Below, piece by piece: positions 33,660-45,491 of a DNA stretch of 64,000 nucleotides; the stretch's first letter is position 1, and every line of letters begins with the position of its first letter. The notes under the pieces are model-generated. The model saw only the letters and a list, made by a program, of their open reading frames with translations, was not told where the DNA came from and made no database searches. Position numbers and translations under genes: made by a program. The DNA is from Ischnura elegans. Taxonomy: Eukaryota > Arthropoda > Insecta > Odonata > Coenagrionidae. The stretch lies in NCBI RefSeq assembly GCF_921293095.1, contig NC_060253.1, forward strand, positions 81,815,992 to 81,879,991, written 5' to 3'.

Positions 33660-36600
33660 ACCCCCTCTCCCTTGGGCTACAACCTTGTCACGGCGGAAAG
33701 GCTTGCGCACTCCTATGACCCATAGAGCTGCACTGGTGGCATTAATTAAAATTATTCTTGGTAGGGCCACCCATGCCAGATAGGTCGAAGGGTAGGAGCC
33801 AGATGAAAGGTTGTCCATGTGATGGTGTCACATGGAAAACACTGTTGGAATGAAAGTGGGAAGCCCTACCAACTATCTCTTCCCTGAAAATATGGAGTGC
33901 AGCCAAATGAACCTCGGAAACTCATCGACCGGAACCCGTCCGCAAAAGGTGGATGTCGGTCACGGCAGCGAGGTCGGCAAGGTCCTCGGGGTCGTCAACA
34001 TGCAAAATTCATGCAGAAACTTTCAATCATCAACAGCTGCAGCAGCAATGAAGACAGAAGAAAAGAAGACTAAGAAGATGGAGAGGAAGAAGTCTGCTAT
34101 AAATGCAGGGACATAGAATGTGAGGACAATGATGAGGGCGGGGAGGTTAGAAAATATCAAGAGGGAAATGGATAAAGGGAGGATACATATCTTAGGATTA
34201 TGCAAGGTGAGGGATGGGGGGACTATTGGAGTGATGGTTATAGGGTTATATACAGTGGTGGGGAGGAAAGCCAGCGAGGGGTAGCTTAAGTATTAAATGG
34301 GAAGGGGGGTAAGAGTGTGGTAGGTAGAGACCAGGTAAGGGATAGGATTCTGGTGGTTGAAATTGAGGTGCGGCCCACAAACCTTGTGGTGGTTCAAGTT
34401 TACATGCCCACTAGCAATCATAGGGAAGAAGTAGATGAGGTGTATGAACAGCTCGAGGAAATAATTAGAGACATCCCGGGTAAGAAAAATCTGGTAGTGA
34501 TGGGGGAATGGAACTCCTGAGTCGGGAAAGGGAGGGATGGACACGATATAGATTTTGGATTAGGAATACGGAACGACAGGGGAGAGAAAGCAGCAGAATT
34601 TTGCAGGAGAAACAACTTATCACAAACATGTGGTTCAATCATAACAAAGGGCGAAGGTACACAGGGAAAAGTCCTGGGGATGTGGGGAGATATCAAATAG
34701 ACTACATTATGGTAAGACAAAGGTTTAGGAATAGTGTGAAAAACTTGTGCAGGTTCCCTTCAGCAGATGCAGATTCAGACCACAACCTAGTGCTCATGCA
34801 ATGCAACATAAGTTTCAAAAGACGTATGAAAGTTATGAAGGCGAGGAAATGGAATTTAGAAGTGCTGAAGGGGATTATGAGGAGAGGATATCAGGAATTA
34901 GTGGTCAATAGTATCTGGGAGAAGGGAAATTGGAAGTACACAGACTGTAGAGGCAGGGTGAGATAACATTAAAATAGGAATAGTCAAAGCAGTGGAGAAG
35001 TCAATTGGCTATGTTGACAGCAGAAGGATAAAGAAGCCTTGGGTTACAGAGGCAATGGTAAAAGAACTGGAGGAGAGAAGGAAGTGGAAGAGAGGGATGC
35101 AGAGCAGGGAAAAATAATATATAGGGAACTAAATAATCGATTAAAACGTGAAACTAAGAGGGCAAGGGAGGCTTGGTGGTAAATACAGTGTGAGGAAATG
35201 GAAATTTTCCAGAAGGATGATGTATGCCAAAGTTAAGTCGCTATCGGGCAGCAAAAGAGGACAAGCCATGTCTAAAATTAAGGCTAGAGATGGGAGGATG
35301 CCAACCGAGCAAGAAGAGGTACAGGGTAGATGGAAGGAATACGTGGAGGATCTGTATGATGGAAGGAACAGGCCGGAGAGATTGACTTTAGAGGAGGAAA
35401 GTGCGGTGGAGGAGAATAATCTTGGGCCATGGATATTAGATTCAGAAATAGAGAGAGCACTTTGTGATATGAAGGCTAGGAAAGCAGTAGGCGTGGACAA
35501 TATCCAGTGTGAGCTTCTGAAGAATCTAGGGAAGGATAGTAATAAAAGGTTTTTCAAACTGGTACGCAGGGTCTATGAGGAGGGATGTTAGCCGGAGGAT
35601 TTCATTAAGATAGTTTCCATTCCGCCACTGAAAAAGAAGAAAGCTGTGGAATGCCGAGATTATAGGACTATCAAACTAATATCGCATGCGGCAAAAGTGG
35701 TTCTGAGGATATCGAACAGACAAATGGAGGCGAGGGTAAACAAGTATTTGGGCAAAGATCAGCTTGGTTTTAGAAAAAGGAAGTCAACTCATGATGCAAT
35801 TGCAATAATGAGGTCCCTCGTGGAAAGGAACGTAGAATATGACCGGGAAGTATATGCCTGTTTCGTTTTTTTTTTTTAAAGCATTTGATAGGGTGAACTG
35901 GGTAAAGTTAATGGACATCCTCAGGAGAATAGGTGTAGATTGGAGGGATAGATGACTAATTCTCAATCTGTATATGGCCAAGATTGTGCAAGTAAGGGTA
36001 GCAGAGGCAGAATCTGGGTGGGCAAGCATTGGTCGAGGTGTGAGGTAAGGCTGTCCTCTATCGCTGCTACTTTTTAACGTATATGCTGAGGTGATGGTAA
36101 GAGAAGAGTGGGACGAGTTGGAAGCTGGAGTGAAAGTGGTAGGAATGATGTTTAAATCGGTGAGGTTCGCGGATGATCAGGCACTGATTAGCCAGTCAGC
36201 GAGGAGACTGCAGACTATAATGGATACGTTAGACGAGCGGTGCGAGGAGTATGGGATGAGGATCAATCACAAGAAGACTAAGGTAATGCAGTTTTGTAAA
36301 GCATCGTGAGTGAGGAATGTGAGAGTCCAGGTAAAAGTAGGTTGGGAAAAACTTGAGCAGATAGACCAATTCAACTATTTGGGCAGCACATTAGAAGAAA
36401 ACGGACACAGTAGCAAATATATCAGGAATCAAATTGCACTAGCAAAGGAGGCGTTCATAAACAGGAAAGAGATTCTGAGAGGATCGCTGTGTAAGAATTT
36501 AAAGAAAAGGTTAGTGAAGAGTTTGATCTGGAGTGTAGCTCTCTACGGTGTGGAAACGTAGAGACTGTGGAAAGAAGACAAGAGAAGATTGGAGGCTTTC

Positions 36601-37080
36601 AAGATGTGGGTCTGGAGAAGGTGACATGGACGGAGAGGAAAAGGAACGATGAAGTGCTGGATATGGTTGGTGAGGAAAGGCAGCTTTTAGATGAGATATG
36701 AAGGAGACAGAAGGTATGGATGGGAAGAGTACTTGGCGGGGAGGGGATGTTGAAAATGGTGTTAGAGGGTAGAATGTTAGGGAAACGAGGGAGGGGGAGG
36801 ACAGGAATAGGATTTTTAGATAGATTGAAAGGGAGTAGGCCTTACAGTGAATTGAAGAAGGCAGTGCTGGAAGCAAAGGGGCTCTCAGAACACTTCTTAA
36901 GTACTCTATGGAAACCTACCTTAATCGGTAGAATACTATAATAATTAGGCCACCCAAGTAATGTCTGAGTGTTGCTGTGATTGTTAGAAAGTGGCTTGCA
37001 AAAGAAATGCGTTGAAAGACAATGAATCCTGCTTGAGGGCCGTGTGAATGTTAGAGCCTCCAGGAGGATCTTCAATATGT
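33660..37080 (+). pseudogene. LINE with AP-type endonuclease and reverse transcriptase, multiply broken
   Basis: The relic can be followed through several frames. The endonuclease opens at about 34100 (NVRTMMRAGRLENIKREMDK then HILGLCKVR) and continues at about 34370 and 34510-34800 (DYIMV, DSDHNLVLM). A linker leads to reverse transcriptase blocks: KARKAVGVDNI near 35480, CRDYRTIKLISHAAKV near 35650, QLGFRKRKSTHDAI near 35760, AFDRVNW near 35880 and SVRFADDQ near 36155, where the usual A-D-D is present. The tail includes QFNYLGSTLEENGHS near 36370. The order fits BovB/RTE-like or related LINEs. Many stops and frameshifts separate these pieces, so it is dead. A 5' untranslated leader with GGGCCACCCATGCC-like text starts near 33660. 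Confidence 0.8.
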
Positions 37081-37307
37081 ATCATTCACCCCTACCCAGC
37101 TGAACACCCATCTTAAAGTCTGATGTCTTACCATCAGTTGGGTTTTTTGGTCTTGTCATCATGACAACAGCTTTCATGCCTATGTCATCATCAGAATGCC
37201 CAACTGATCGGACAATATAACTTTCTGATAGATATTTGCTATCATATCTTCTTGTCTCTTTTTGCCTTGTAATTACCATGTTTTCCAGAAATAGATTGTA
37301 TCATGAG
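37081..37307. other. no gene seen
   Basis: A short spacer between the LINE and an LTR-like piece. Confidence 0.4.
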
Positions 37308-37563
37308 TGTTGTGGCGGACAAGCAGAAGGTGTTTCAGCCAACGGCCACAAGAGAGCGTTGGAGAAGGAGGACGCCAAAAAAAAATGGAAGAAGAGTGAC
37401 GCCATGACAGTCTGAGGAGAAGGGTTAAGCTGTTGATATTTGAGAGCTTGTTCTGTGCCGTACAAACGAAGTGAAATAAACCATTTAATGCATAATTGGT
37501 GATGGTATTCATTTTACCACGTCCGTATTCACATCCACGCTACAAATTGGTGACCCCGACGTT
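37308..37563 (+). repeat. LTR-like segment with primer-binding site
   Basis: The segment starts TGTTGTGGCGG at 37308 and ends CGCTACA at 37544, the TG...CA layout of an LTR, with AATAAA near 37476. Immediately after comes TTGGTGACCCCGACGT (about 37547-37562), a typical tRNA-primer site downstream of a 5' LTR in gypsy/BEL elements. After about 20 more bases the element is cut by a MITE at 37587, and no gag follows. Confidence 0.6.
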
Positions 37564-37586
37564 ATCTCCCCTTACGCAAGATAAGT

Positions 37587-37827
37587 CCCACACAGCACAA
37601 ATATATCCGTTGGATATCCAATGGATATCCATGTTGGTTGCCATACTAAATAAGCATACCAATGGATTCAAGTTTTCCTAGTTAATTTATATTTAAAAGT
37701 AGTCATATGATCTTTTCTCATATTTCTTATTCTTCTTAAGAGAAAGGCTATTAATTTTGTAAAATGAAAGCATATCCCCAAAATATATGATTTCTCAAAG
37801 GACAAGGTCAAATCTGTGCTAGCTGGG
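37587..37827. mobile_element. 241-bp MITE, CCCA-type ends
   Basis: The left CCCACACAGCACA is matched by the inverted right TGTGCTAGCTGGG with mismatches in the middle. It contains a small GGATATCCAATGGATATCC palindromic stretch. It interrupts the LTR-derived segment just after its primer site. Confidence 0.5.
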
Positions 37828-38359
37828 ACCTCGACATAATTGATAAATGAAAAAATTTAAAACTTATGTCTGGAATCTAGCAGAGAAGCTAAACTTTCAT
37901 TTGCATTCAGAATACAGAATTAGTACTAAAATTACAGACTTCACAGAATACTGACTTGAGATCTATATGAATTGAAAAAAATAAAATTGAAAGGCCTTGA
38001 GCTCCTATTCAGATCTTACAAAAAGATATTTTTGCATGACTTTTAAACTTGACTTCTTTTCTCCTTTCAGAAAGTGGCTAATTGTGCAGAGTTGGTTTCC
38101 TGAATTCAGGTTTCTTCTTGTGCAATGGGTTACAACGCTTGTTCCGTGCTAACATTTTTTTCTATTTTCCAACTCAAACCATTGTTTGTACTTGATTTAT
38201 CTTTGTGCCATTTTTTTAACTAAGTTTTACCTACTGTTTGCTGGCCCTTAATGCTTGTTAGCAATATTCATGGCCACACTTGTTATTTGTGTGTATTATT
38301 TTATTTTTCTCTTTGAATAAATGTTTTATTATCTGTATGTTCTGGTTTCCTTATATTTA
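37828..38359. other. no gene seen
   Basis: AT-rich non-coding sequence. Confidence 0.4.
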
Positions 38360-39700
38360 CCCTAGTAGAAAAAAGTGTGTTCATTCAGTGTTCTTTTTAT
38401 GTTCATTTAATGTTCAAATTGTGTTCCTTCTATGTTCACCGAATGTTCACGTTATGTTCTTTTTATGTGTTTTGTGACAGAAAGAACATAAAAAGAACAC
38501 AAAATGAACACTCGTCTGTGAACATAAAAAGAACATAATTTGAACACAAAATGAACATTTTTTTTTTAACATCAAAAGAACACAAAATGAACATAAAAAG
38601 AACATTTTGTTGAACAACAAAGAAAAAGCTTTCACAGAAGTCCCATCATTACCATGAACACTTTCACATCTTTGTGAATCAGATGTCAATGTTTGGATAA
38701 GTTTCAAATCATTTTATTTCCAGCTTTTTTTATTAGAAACGAACTTATTAGTAAAAGCCAAATGCTCAAGCCTTATCCCTGTTTAGTATGCAATAAAGTA
38801 CATATTGAGAGTGTTTTCAGGTGTTCCTTGATTGCATTCTAGGATCGTTCAATGTCCATTTTTTTATGATATGCCTTCATTTTGGGATAATTTTCCCGGA
38901 AATTCATTATTTTAAATTTCTAGAAATATTATGGAAAACTGCTAAAAAATACAGTTTTGTGGATTTCAAGATGGCGAAATTCAAACTCATTTTTGGTAGA
39001 CAAAGTCTCCAAAATCATCTGTATTACTTGTTTTATGTAAAGCTACTTGTCATGACACATGAACTGCAGTTATCCACAATCACCTCCAAGGAATGAGAAT
39101 TTTTATACTGGTTTATTTTAAAGAACAACAAAGAAAAATGTTCATTTTTTGTTCAACATAGTGAACATAAAATGAACATATAAAAAAATGTTCAATTTGT
39201 GTTCACCATGGTGAACATAAAATGAACACAAAGTGAACATAAAATGATCGCATAAAAAAAATGTTCATATTGTGTTCACCATGGTGAACATAAAATGAAC
39301 TCAAAGGGAACACAAAATTAACATAAAGAAAAATGTTCATTTTGTGTTCAACATAGTGAACATAAAATGAACATATAAAAAAATGTTCAATTTGTGTTCA
39401 CCATGGTGAACATAAAATGAACACAAAGTGAACATAAAATGAACGCATAAAAAAATGTTCATATTGTGTTCACCATGGTGAACATAAAATGAACTCAAAG
39501 GGAACACAAAATGAACATAAAGAAAAATGTGCATTTTGTGTTCACTGAGATGAACATAAAAAGAACATAAATTGAACATCAAAAGAACACACCAAGAAAT
39601 TGGTGAACATAAAAGAACACCAAAAGAACATCAAAAGAACACTTGAACACTGAATGAACATATAAAGAACACCAAAAGAACACTATTTTTTCTACTAGGG
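38360..39700. mobile_element. 1.34 kb element built from TGTTC/GAACA motifs
   Basis: The ends are inverted copies of CCCTAGTAGAAAAAA, flanked by TA on both sides (38358-38359 and 39701-39702). Nearly all of the subterminal sequence (38380-38625 and 39120-39685) is made of GAACA or its complement TGTTC at intervals of about 8-15 bases. There are larger tandem units of about 195 bp (starting near 39133 and 39328) and several copies of the 16-bp palindrome GTTCACCATGGTGAAC. Only about 500 bp in the middle lacks the motif. No transposase frame is present; apparent frames are translations of the repeat. Confidence 0.8.
39133..39585. repeat. about 195-bp tandem repeat inside the GAACA element
   Basis: The block from about 39133 repeats from about 39328, with a third partial copy from about 39521. 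Each includes TTGTGTTCACCATGGTGAAC followed by ATAAAATGAAC. Confidence 0.85.
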
Positions 39701-39799
39701 TATTCATCCGTTTGATCCATATTGATATTAAGTAGATGTGGGTCAGAAAATCAATATGTATAATTCGTGTACGAGGGCCTGCAGATACATATGTATATT

Positions 39800-40135
39800 A
39801 TATGTAAGGATATTCAGATTTCCAATTTGTAATATGCATGTATACATACATCCTGAGGGACTTTTGAGCCACTTTTACGTGAAATATACAGACGTAATAC
39901 GATTGTATTCCATTGTATACATATGTATCATTCATATATGGGTATTCAGATTTCCAATTTGTAATACGCACGTATACATACATCCATAGGGACTTTTGAA
40001 CCACTTCTACGTGAAATATACCGATGTAATACGATCGTATTCCATCTTATACATATGTATTTGGTCACGTATTTTTTTGTGTATTATTGATGTAATACAG
40101 ATGTAATACAAATGCCGTGTTATCTGGGACTAAAT
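39800..40135. repeat. 132-bp tandem duplication plus a MITE-like end
   Basis: TATTCAGATTTCCAATTTGT starts at 39811 and again at 39943. The block with it (through ACGTGAAATATA) is duplicated with a 132-bp offset. The right side ends GTGTTATCTGGGA near 40132, resembling the inverted CCCAGA tip of other elements in the window, but the left partner was not found. Confidence 0.7.
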
Positions 40136-40140
40136 AACCT

Positions 40141-40640
40141 TAAAGGCCACATCTGGAGACATCAGATGTCCTGAAGAAGACAATCATCGAGGAACAAGTT
40201 GAAGGCAAGAATGGAAAAGGACGACCTCGAATCAAATACATGGAACAAGTAAATAAGGATACGAATGAGAAGAAATGCGTAGGTGTGAAAAGATTTTTCT
40301 GATGGGAGAATTGGGCAGAGAATTGCGTCAAACCAAACTTAGAATCGTTGATCAGTGATGATGATAGCTCTCCTTATAGAAGAGAAGACTCCTGAAAACA
40401 TTGACAAGAAGACGTAATACCTTTTAGGCCATATCTTGACACATTGAGACAATCGCTGAGGCACAAGTGCATGGCAAGAACGGACCTCGAATAAAGTATA
40501 TGGAACTAGTAAAGACGGATGTGAAAGAGAAGAAATACGTCGGTGTGAAAACATCAGCCGTTAGGAAAATTCATGGGATATCTCAGCATTGCTGACCAGA
40601 AACGATCATGATGCCGAATAAAATCTAAACAACAATGATG
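40141..40640 (+). pseudogene. two diverged copies of a LINE 3' end
   Basis: Two stretches (about 40141-40375 and 40420-40640) resemble each other and the C-terminal end of LINE proteins: KNGKGRPRIKYMEQVNKD-like text in the first, then TDV(K/N)EKK(C/Y)VGV in both. Stops interrupt them. Confidence 0.55.
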
Positions 40641-42338
40641 GGATAAAAACAAGGGTCACGTGTTTGTAGAAGGACTGTTTCAAGATTCACGGATGTCTCT
40701 ATCCTCCAACAGATTCATTCCTAACATATGTCGAAGGCTGTACGTGCCCATGTTATTGCGAGCGACATTGAGGAACACCAGGATACTTTGTTTAGGATTT
40801 AGCGTTCAGGGAGAGAGTTTGAGGGTTCTAGGTGAACCCTTCGAAGGATACAACGCACCGGGGCGGGGAACCGAGCCAGTGGCTTATACGCCCAGACACC
40901 CGGGGAGGGGAAGGAAGGGAAGGAAAAAGGTTAGGGGCGCCGCCGCGATGGGAGCCCGCCGACGCCTCAAGCGTTCAGGGAGTCGGAGACGGAAGTTGAT
41001 CACTCATCACCAGGAGCGAATGCACGCCATCGCATTCGGAATAAATAATTCAAATGGGCAACAAAGCCAGTTTTCCACGAGACGAGAACTTGCACAGCGT
41101 GATGCACAAACTACCGTGGAGTGGAAATTTACACTGCAAAGACGTGAATAACAAGAAGGGATGGAAAAATAAAGCCCGTTTCGATTCTTAAATGACTGCA
41201 CGGCCGACTGAGGAAAACATCACCAGCAGTAAGATTATAATGACTGCGTTTAGCGGCAATAAGGAGAATCGGAATGAACAAGCGATACAGCGCAGTAAGA
41301 AGGCATTGTTTTATTTCTCTGCCACAATGAAGTAGCCAAAAACTCGTGTTCGTAAACCTCAACAACTACGTTTCCATTCCCGTTGCAAATGAATCCAGAA
41401 AAAAAGTTTTACATGATTAATTGTAAGAAGACCTGAAAGTATGCTTAACAACAGCGGTTCCCCACCTGTTGCACGCGTACCCCTAAGGAGTACACCGAAG
41501 ATTATCGGTAATTGCGGACGCCAGGAGTTATGTATCTCTTCACCAGGAAATATGCATACATGTTATAGGGGGTAATGAAATCAAATTTCTATTTATACAA
41601 GTATTTCTAAATGAAAGTGTCACCTACTCGGAGTGATATTACGTAAAATGTGCACGATACGTTTTTGGCTTTACGATATTAGTTACACAAATATAAAGTG
41701 GTAAAGGAGGAAATTAAAGGTTGGGAACCGAGCTTTGCATCATAAAATCTCATATTTGGAACGTTGTAACCGATTGTCTTTGGATATGAAAACAAAAAAT
41801 AGCATTATATTACGAAGTTCAATTGGGAAAATCTCTACGCAATGATTATATACAGAGGAGGGCCATGGACAATGACAGCAGTGAAGATATCAATGAGAGA
41901 GGCTTTCGTAAAATGGTGCTATATATAGGAATGATGAACCTCATATTTTCGTATGGTGGTTTATATAATGATAAGTATCAAACGGATTGACTGGCCATGA
42001 TTAAGAAATGTGGAATTCCAAATCAGAGTAGAGAAGGCCCAATTCTACCCAATAAAAGTCTGATTTCTGTAGCCAATTCGGTCGCATTTACATCTGTTTG
42101 CAAAAATGTCTGCGGAGCGGTAATGAGTGCGATACACTTTTTTTTCCATTAATTTGAAGTGAAATGTTTGCAAATGCAATGAATAGCATTGAAGAGTTAT
42201 GAATTTAATAGATCTCATCATCAAGTATATAAATTTCGGTCAACACCCCTGATTATACCTTATATCCCCCTGAGTGAATGCATTTTTTGGATGATGACAG
42301 TGTTTTATCATGAACATGAGGCGTTCACCACAAGAATG
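40641..42338. other. no supported gene
   Basis: A 163-codon frame (40660-41151) is arginine- and glycine-rich over a GC-rich patch (40850-41000) and has no recognisable domain, so I do not call it a gene. The rest is non-coding. Confidence 0.4.
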
Positions 42339-42346
42339 TAAAAAAT

Positions 42347-42751
42347 CAGGGCCGACGCTAGCAGTTGCGGGGCTAGGGGCGAACCTTCAGTGCGGGCCCC
42401 TTCACTTAAAATATTAAACTCTATACCCCACCTACAATTGTCTTTGGAAAACCCTTCATTCAAAACTACACTAAGCTCAAGTTCAAGTTGTTCACACTTT
42501 GCTTTCAGTTCGTCATTATATGGAGAGATTTCAAACTTTATGGGGAAAACAAAAAAATCTCCGAATATTTGTTTAGCTGCATTATTATTCCTTTTTCATA
42601 ATATAATTTTTTGCCTAGCTCGGACTTAACAATACAGTAATATTTGAAACTGCGTTTTCAAAACGACGGTATATTTTAATTTTTTTCACGAACGCGGGGC
42701 CCCCCAAAGCGCGGGGCCCGGGGCGGTCGCTCTGCCCTAAGGCCGGCCGTG
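42347..42751. mobile_element. hAT-type MITE with 8-bp target duplication
   Basis: The element begins CAGGGCCGACGC and ends GGCCGGCCGTG, with GC-rich subterminal stretches. It is flanked by perfect direct repeats TAAAAAAT at 42339-42346 and 42752-42759. An 8-bp duplication and CAGGG ends are the hallmark of hAT. At 405 bp with no transposase it is non-autonomous. Confidence 0.85.
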
Positions 42752-42899
42752 TAAAAAATAAATAATATAGTAGTAGTATAGTTTCCAAAATAATAGGCAT
42801 CATAAAGATTGAATGCGAGAGTAGAGGATTAATAATTTTAAATGCTATAAAAATAAGATCGAACAATCTTCCAAACAAATAATTCACTCGACAATCAAC

Positions 42900-43060
42900 G
42901 CATTACTGTATCTCCACCAACTTAGCATCTATGGCACCTGTCCTGAGAAAGAAATAAGGAGGTGTGAAAAAATTAGCTGGCAGGAGATTTCTGTGGAGAG
43001 CTTCGTCAAACCAATCCTACGAGTGCGGTCCAGTGATGATGATTAGGTATGGTATTAGGT
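42900..43060 (+). pseudogene. LINE 3'-end fragment
   Basis: Text around 42955-43050 (AGGTGTGAAAAAATTAGCTGG, then CTTCGTCAAACCAATCCTACG) closely resembles the end of the LINE copies at 40141-40375. It is a short, 5'-truncated copy. Confidence 0.45.
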
Positions 43061-43722
43061 ATGATTCATGATCAGTGAAACAATATGTAAGTAAATGAAA
43101 AGTAGTGGATTTAGGACGTAAAAATTTAAATATATTTTAATAATATATTTCGATGCATTACACTTAACTAATAAGACGAATGTTGATTTTAATAATTCCT
43201 CTTTTAATGATTGAAAAAGAATTTATTAATTAGTATTCAAACCCTTAGTACTCAGAACTTTACGGCAACTCCCGCGGACAAAATAGACCTCGGCAACGTA
43301 GCTAAGAATTAGTGGGACATATACGGTGACTGCAAACATGAATCTAAAGGAAGGAAAGACCACGCCACGGAGACTGAAATAAAACACTCCAAGGGCACAA
43401 CGCGAGCGTGGACGTGTGAGTCCCTCCCATCAGTGTATTCAATCCGCTAATCTTAATTCAAATGGGGCTCCTCGTCGGCTCTTGGAGTCGTGAGGGCGAT
43501 AGATGCATGTTGCTTCATGTGCCAACCTTACAAGTTTTCACCGACCATCAGTTAAGTGGGTCTCGTGTTTGTACACACAACAACTCAAGTGAATAGAAGC
43601 GTACAAAGGATGCATTTCAACCAATGAGCCTGTGATACCAACGAAATATATCAATGAGTGAATTCTCTGTAGATATTTTAAGAATCACAAATGTCAATTA
43701 GAAGGTCAACTAATAACATCTG
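43061..43722. other. no gene seen
   Basis: AT-rich non-coding sequence. Confidence 0.4.
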
Positions 43723-44150
43723 ATGTATTCAACGGTGTTTGGCGAGATGTTGTGGAACATATTGCAAGAACATATTGCAGTGCGTCGGCTCGACGCACTT
43801 GAGCAGTGGGAGATCACCAGAAGGAGGAAACGCAAAGTAAATCTCATGAACGGCATTGAGTTCCTTGGTCAATCCCCGCTGTTAGCCCTGCCCCCGCTAA
43901 AACCTTCAACCGAACCCCAATTCCTTACGTATCCCAACCGCCTCCCCACTCCATTCCCCCATCCTTTAGCCCCCCAACCCCCCTCTCCAACTTCCACCAA
44001 CTCATAACCATACCCCCTCCTTTCCGCATGTACACATATAAAAGACTTCTTGACGTAAACCATTCATTCGTACCTGATGATAGCGATGAATCGCTGAAAC
44101 ACGTCGTACTTGAATAAATACTGAGGACATTCACAAATTTTTTTCACTTT
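43723..44150 (+). pseudogene. Penelope-like retroelement 3' end
   Basis: A 94-codon frame contains RRLDALEQWEITRRR followed by a proline-rich tail. This resembles the C-terminus of Penelope-like proteins (R-x-L-x-x-x-E-x-x-E-I). It is followed by CCTGATGATAGCGATGAATC and GCTGAAACACGTCGTACTTG, the small hairpin-and-ACGTCG pattern common at such 3' ends, and AATAAA. The reverse transcriptase and GIY-YIG domains are absent. Confidence 0.5.
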
Positions 44151-44872
44151 CATTTATAACTAATAACATCTGCATAGGAACTCTAAAAGCATTCTCATGA
44201 AAAGGTAAACTTTCAGGTTCAAATACGCCACGCGCAAAATTTTCATGACAACTAAGATAAATAGTAGCCTACAATGGATGAGTATTGGCAAAAGGTGATA
44301 TTATTTGACGGATTCCTCACTCTTCGTTCGATCTTTAGGGATAATGGATCAATTCCTAATGAAGGCCATCACAGAGGATCAATATAATCCGTAGGAAAAA
44401 CGAGGATGTCCAGAAACGATAAAGGAACACGGAAGAGTTTATTGTCGTAGTTCGCTTAACGCTCACTATTCATCATTACGGAATAAGCGAATCAGTATCA
44501 TAATCCTCGACACTTATTAATTTCTACTGAAAGTGAATACAGAAAAATCATAAAAGGAGGTTAATGTCAGTTGCTATCAGTGAAGGCGCTCTTAAACTTC
44601 CTCTCTCACCGAAAGATCTTCAGCCCGACCCAATAGCCTTGCAATTCCTAAAATGAACCAGGAGATGTGCCTTTCAATTAGGAGTAACTCCTAGTGTTGC
44701 CATTCATACAGTATAAATGGATCATTAGCTGAAGTTAAGGATTACCTTTGTCTCGAGTTTTTTTTTAAAGAATACGACAGCGAAAATTTATATTGATAGA
44801 TGCCTAAAATGCCATTGCATATGTCCAGTTTCATAACTTCTCCCTTCACGAAGTTACTAGTCTGATTAATCT
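44151..44872. other. no gene seen
   Basis: Non-coding sequence between relics. Confidence 0.4.
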
Positions 44873-44875
44873 TTA

Positions 44876-45116
44876 GGCCCCTATTAGCCGAGGCAACCAG
44901 ACGCGCACCGGTGGCGCGTCTGGTTGCCTCGGCTAATAGGGGCCTGAGCAACCCAAGGTGGAAGGCGCCGTTGCGGGGCTTAGGCGACTGGAAAGTCTGG
45001 TGGCGCGTCTGGTTGCCTCGGCTAATAGGACTCATTTGATTCTGTGCCCCACGACTGACCAGTTCCACCGGACGCGCAACCGGTTGCGCGTCTGGTTGCC
45101 TCGGCTAATAGGGGCC
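44876..45116. mobile_element. Harbinger-type MITE with repeated arms
   Basis: It begins GGCCCCTATTAGCCGAGGCA and ends in the inverse, flanked by TTA on both sides (44873-44875 and 45117-45119). The arm motif GCGCGTCTGGTTGCCTCGGC occurs once in one orientation (left arm) and three times in the other (ending near 44944, 45030 and 45116). The first pair encloses only 6-8 bases. It lies 215 bp left of the Polinton. Confidence 0.75.
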
Positions 45117-45325
45117 TTAGATGTAATTTGGTTGCCACAGTTACAGTGATCAGGAAACCAAGGGAAAAATTAAAGGAATATTAAAAAATATTCTTGGAAA
45201 GAGGCACACGGCTAACTTTTGATATTTGGCGCAGCTTAAGATTGGTTTGCTGCATTCCAATTGATTCACAGGCGCCGTGATATCTTTTTAACGATTATAA
45301 TACTGCAACATAGAAGGATAGGGGC

Positions 45326-45331
45326 AACCAC
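45326..45331. repeat. target-site duplication AACCAC (left)
   Basis: Six bases directly left of the element, identical to 61163-61168. Six bp is the characteristic Polinton duplication length. Confidence 0.93.
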
Positions 45332-45491
45332 AGTAGTGGGGATTTGGCGAGTCTGGCGCATGACGTCACAACGTTCCCTTTCACTCCCAGTGAATTCCAG
45401 ACACGTGCCGAGGCCATAGCTTCTCCCACTCGAGTTGGATATGTTCCCATTGGCAGTTACCAAGGTCTTAACACGTGCGGTTGCAACGTGA
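45332..45491 (+). repeat. left terminal inverted repeat of the Polinton
   Basis: 160 bp, from AGTAGTGG to TTGCAACGTGA. Reading it against the right repeat in reverse complement I see no difference. It contains CACGTG-type and TGACGTCA palindromes. It is the expected substrate for integrase and the protein-primed replication origin. Confidence 0.96.

Noticed and set aside
39337-39582. 81-codon minus-strand frame rich in Phe, His and Cys
   Set aside because: It is a direct translation of the GAACA-type repeat units.
40660-41151. 163-codon arginine-rich frame
   Set aside because: No recognisable domain; it spans a GC-rich patch likely to be open by composition.
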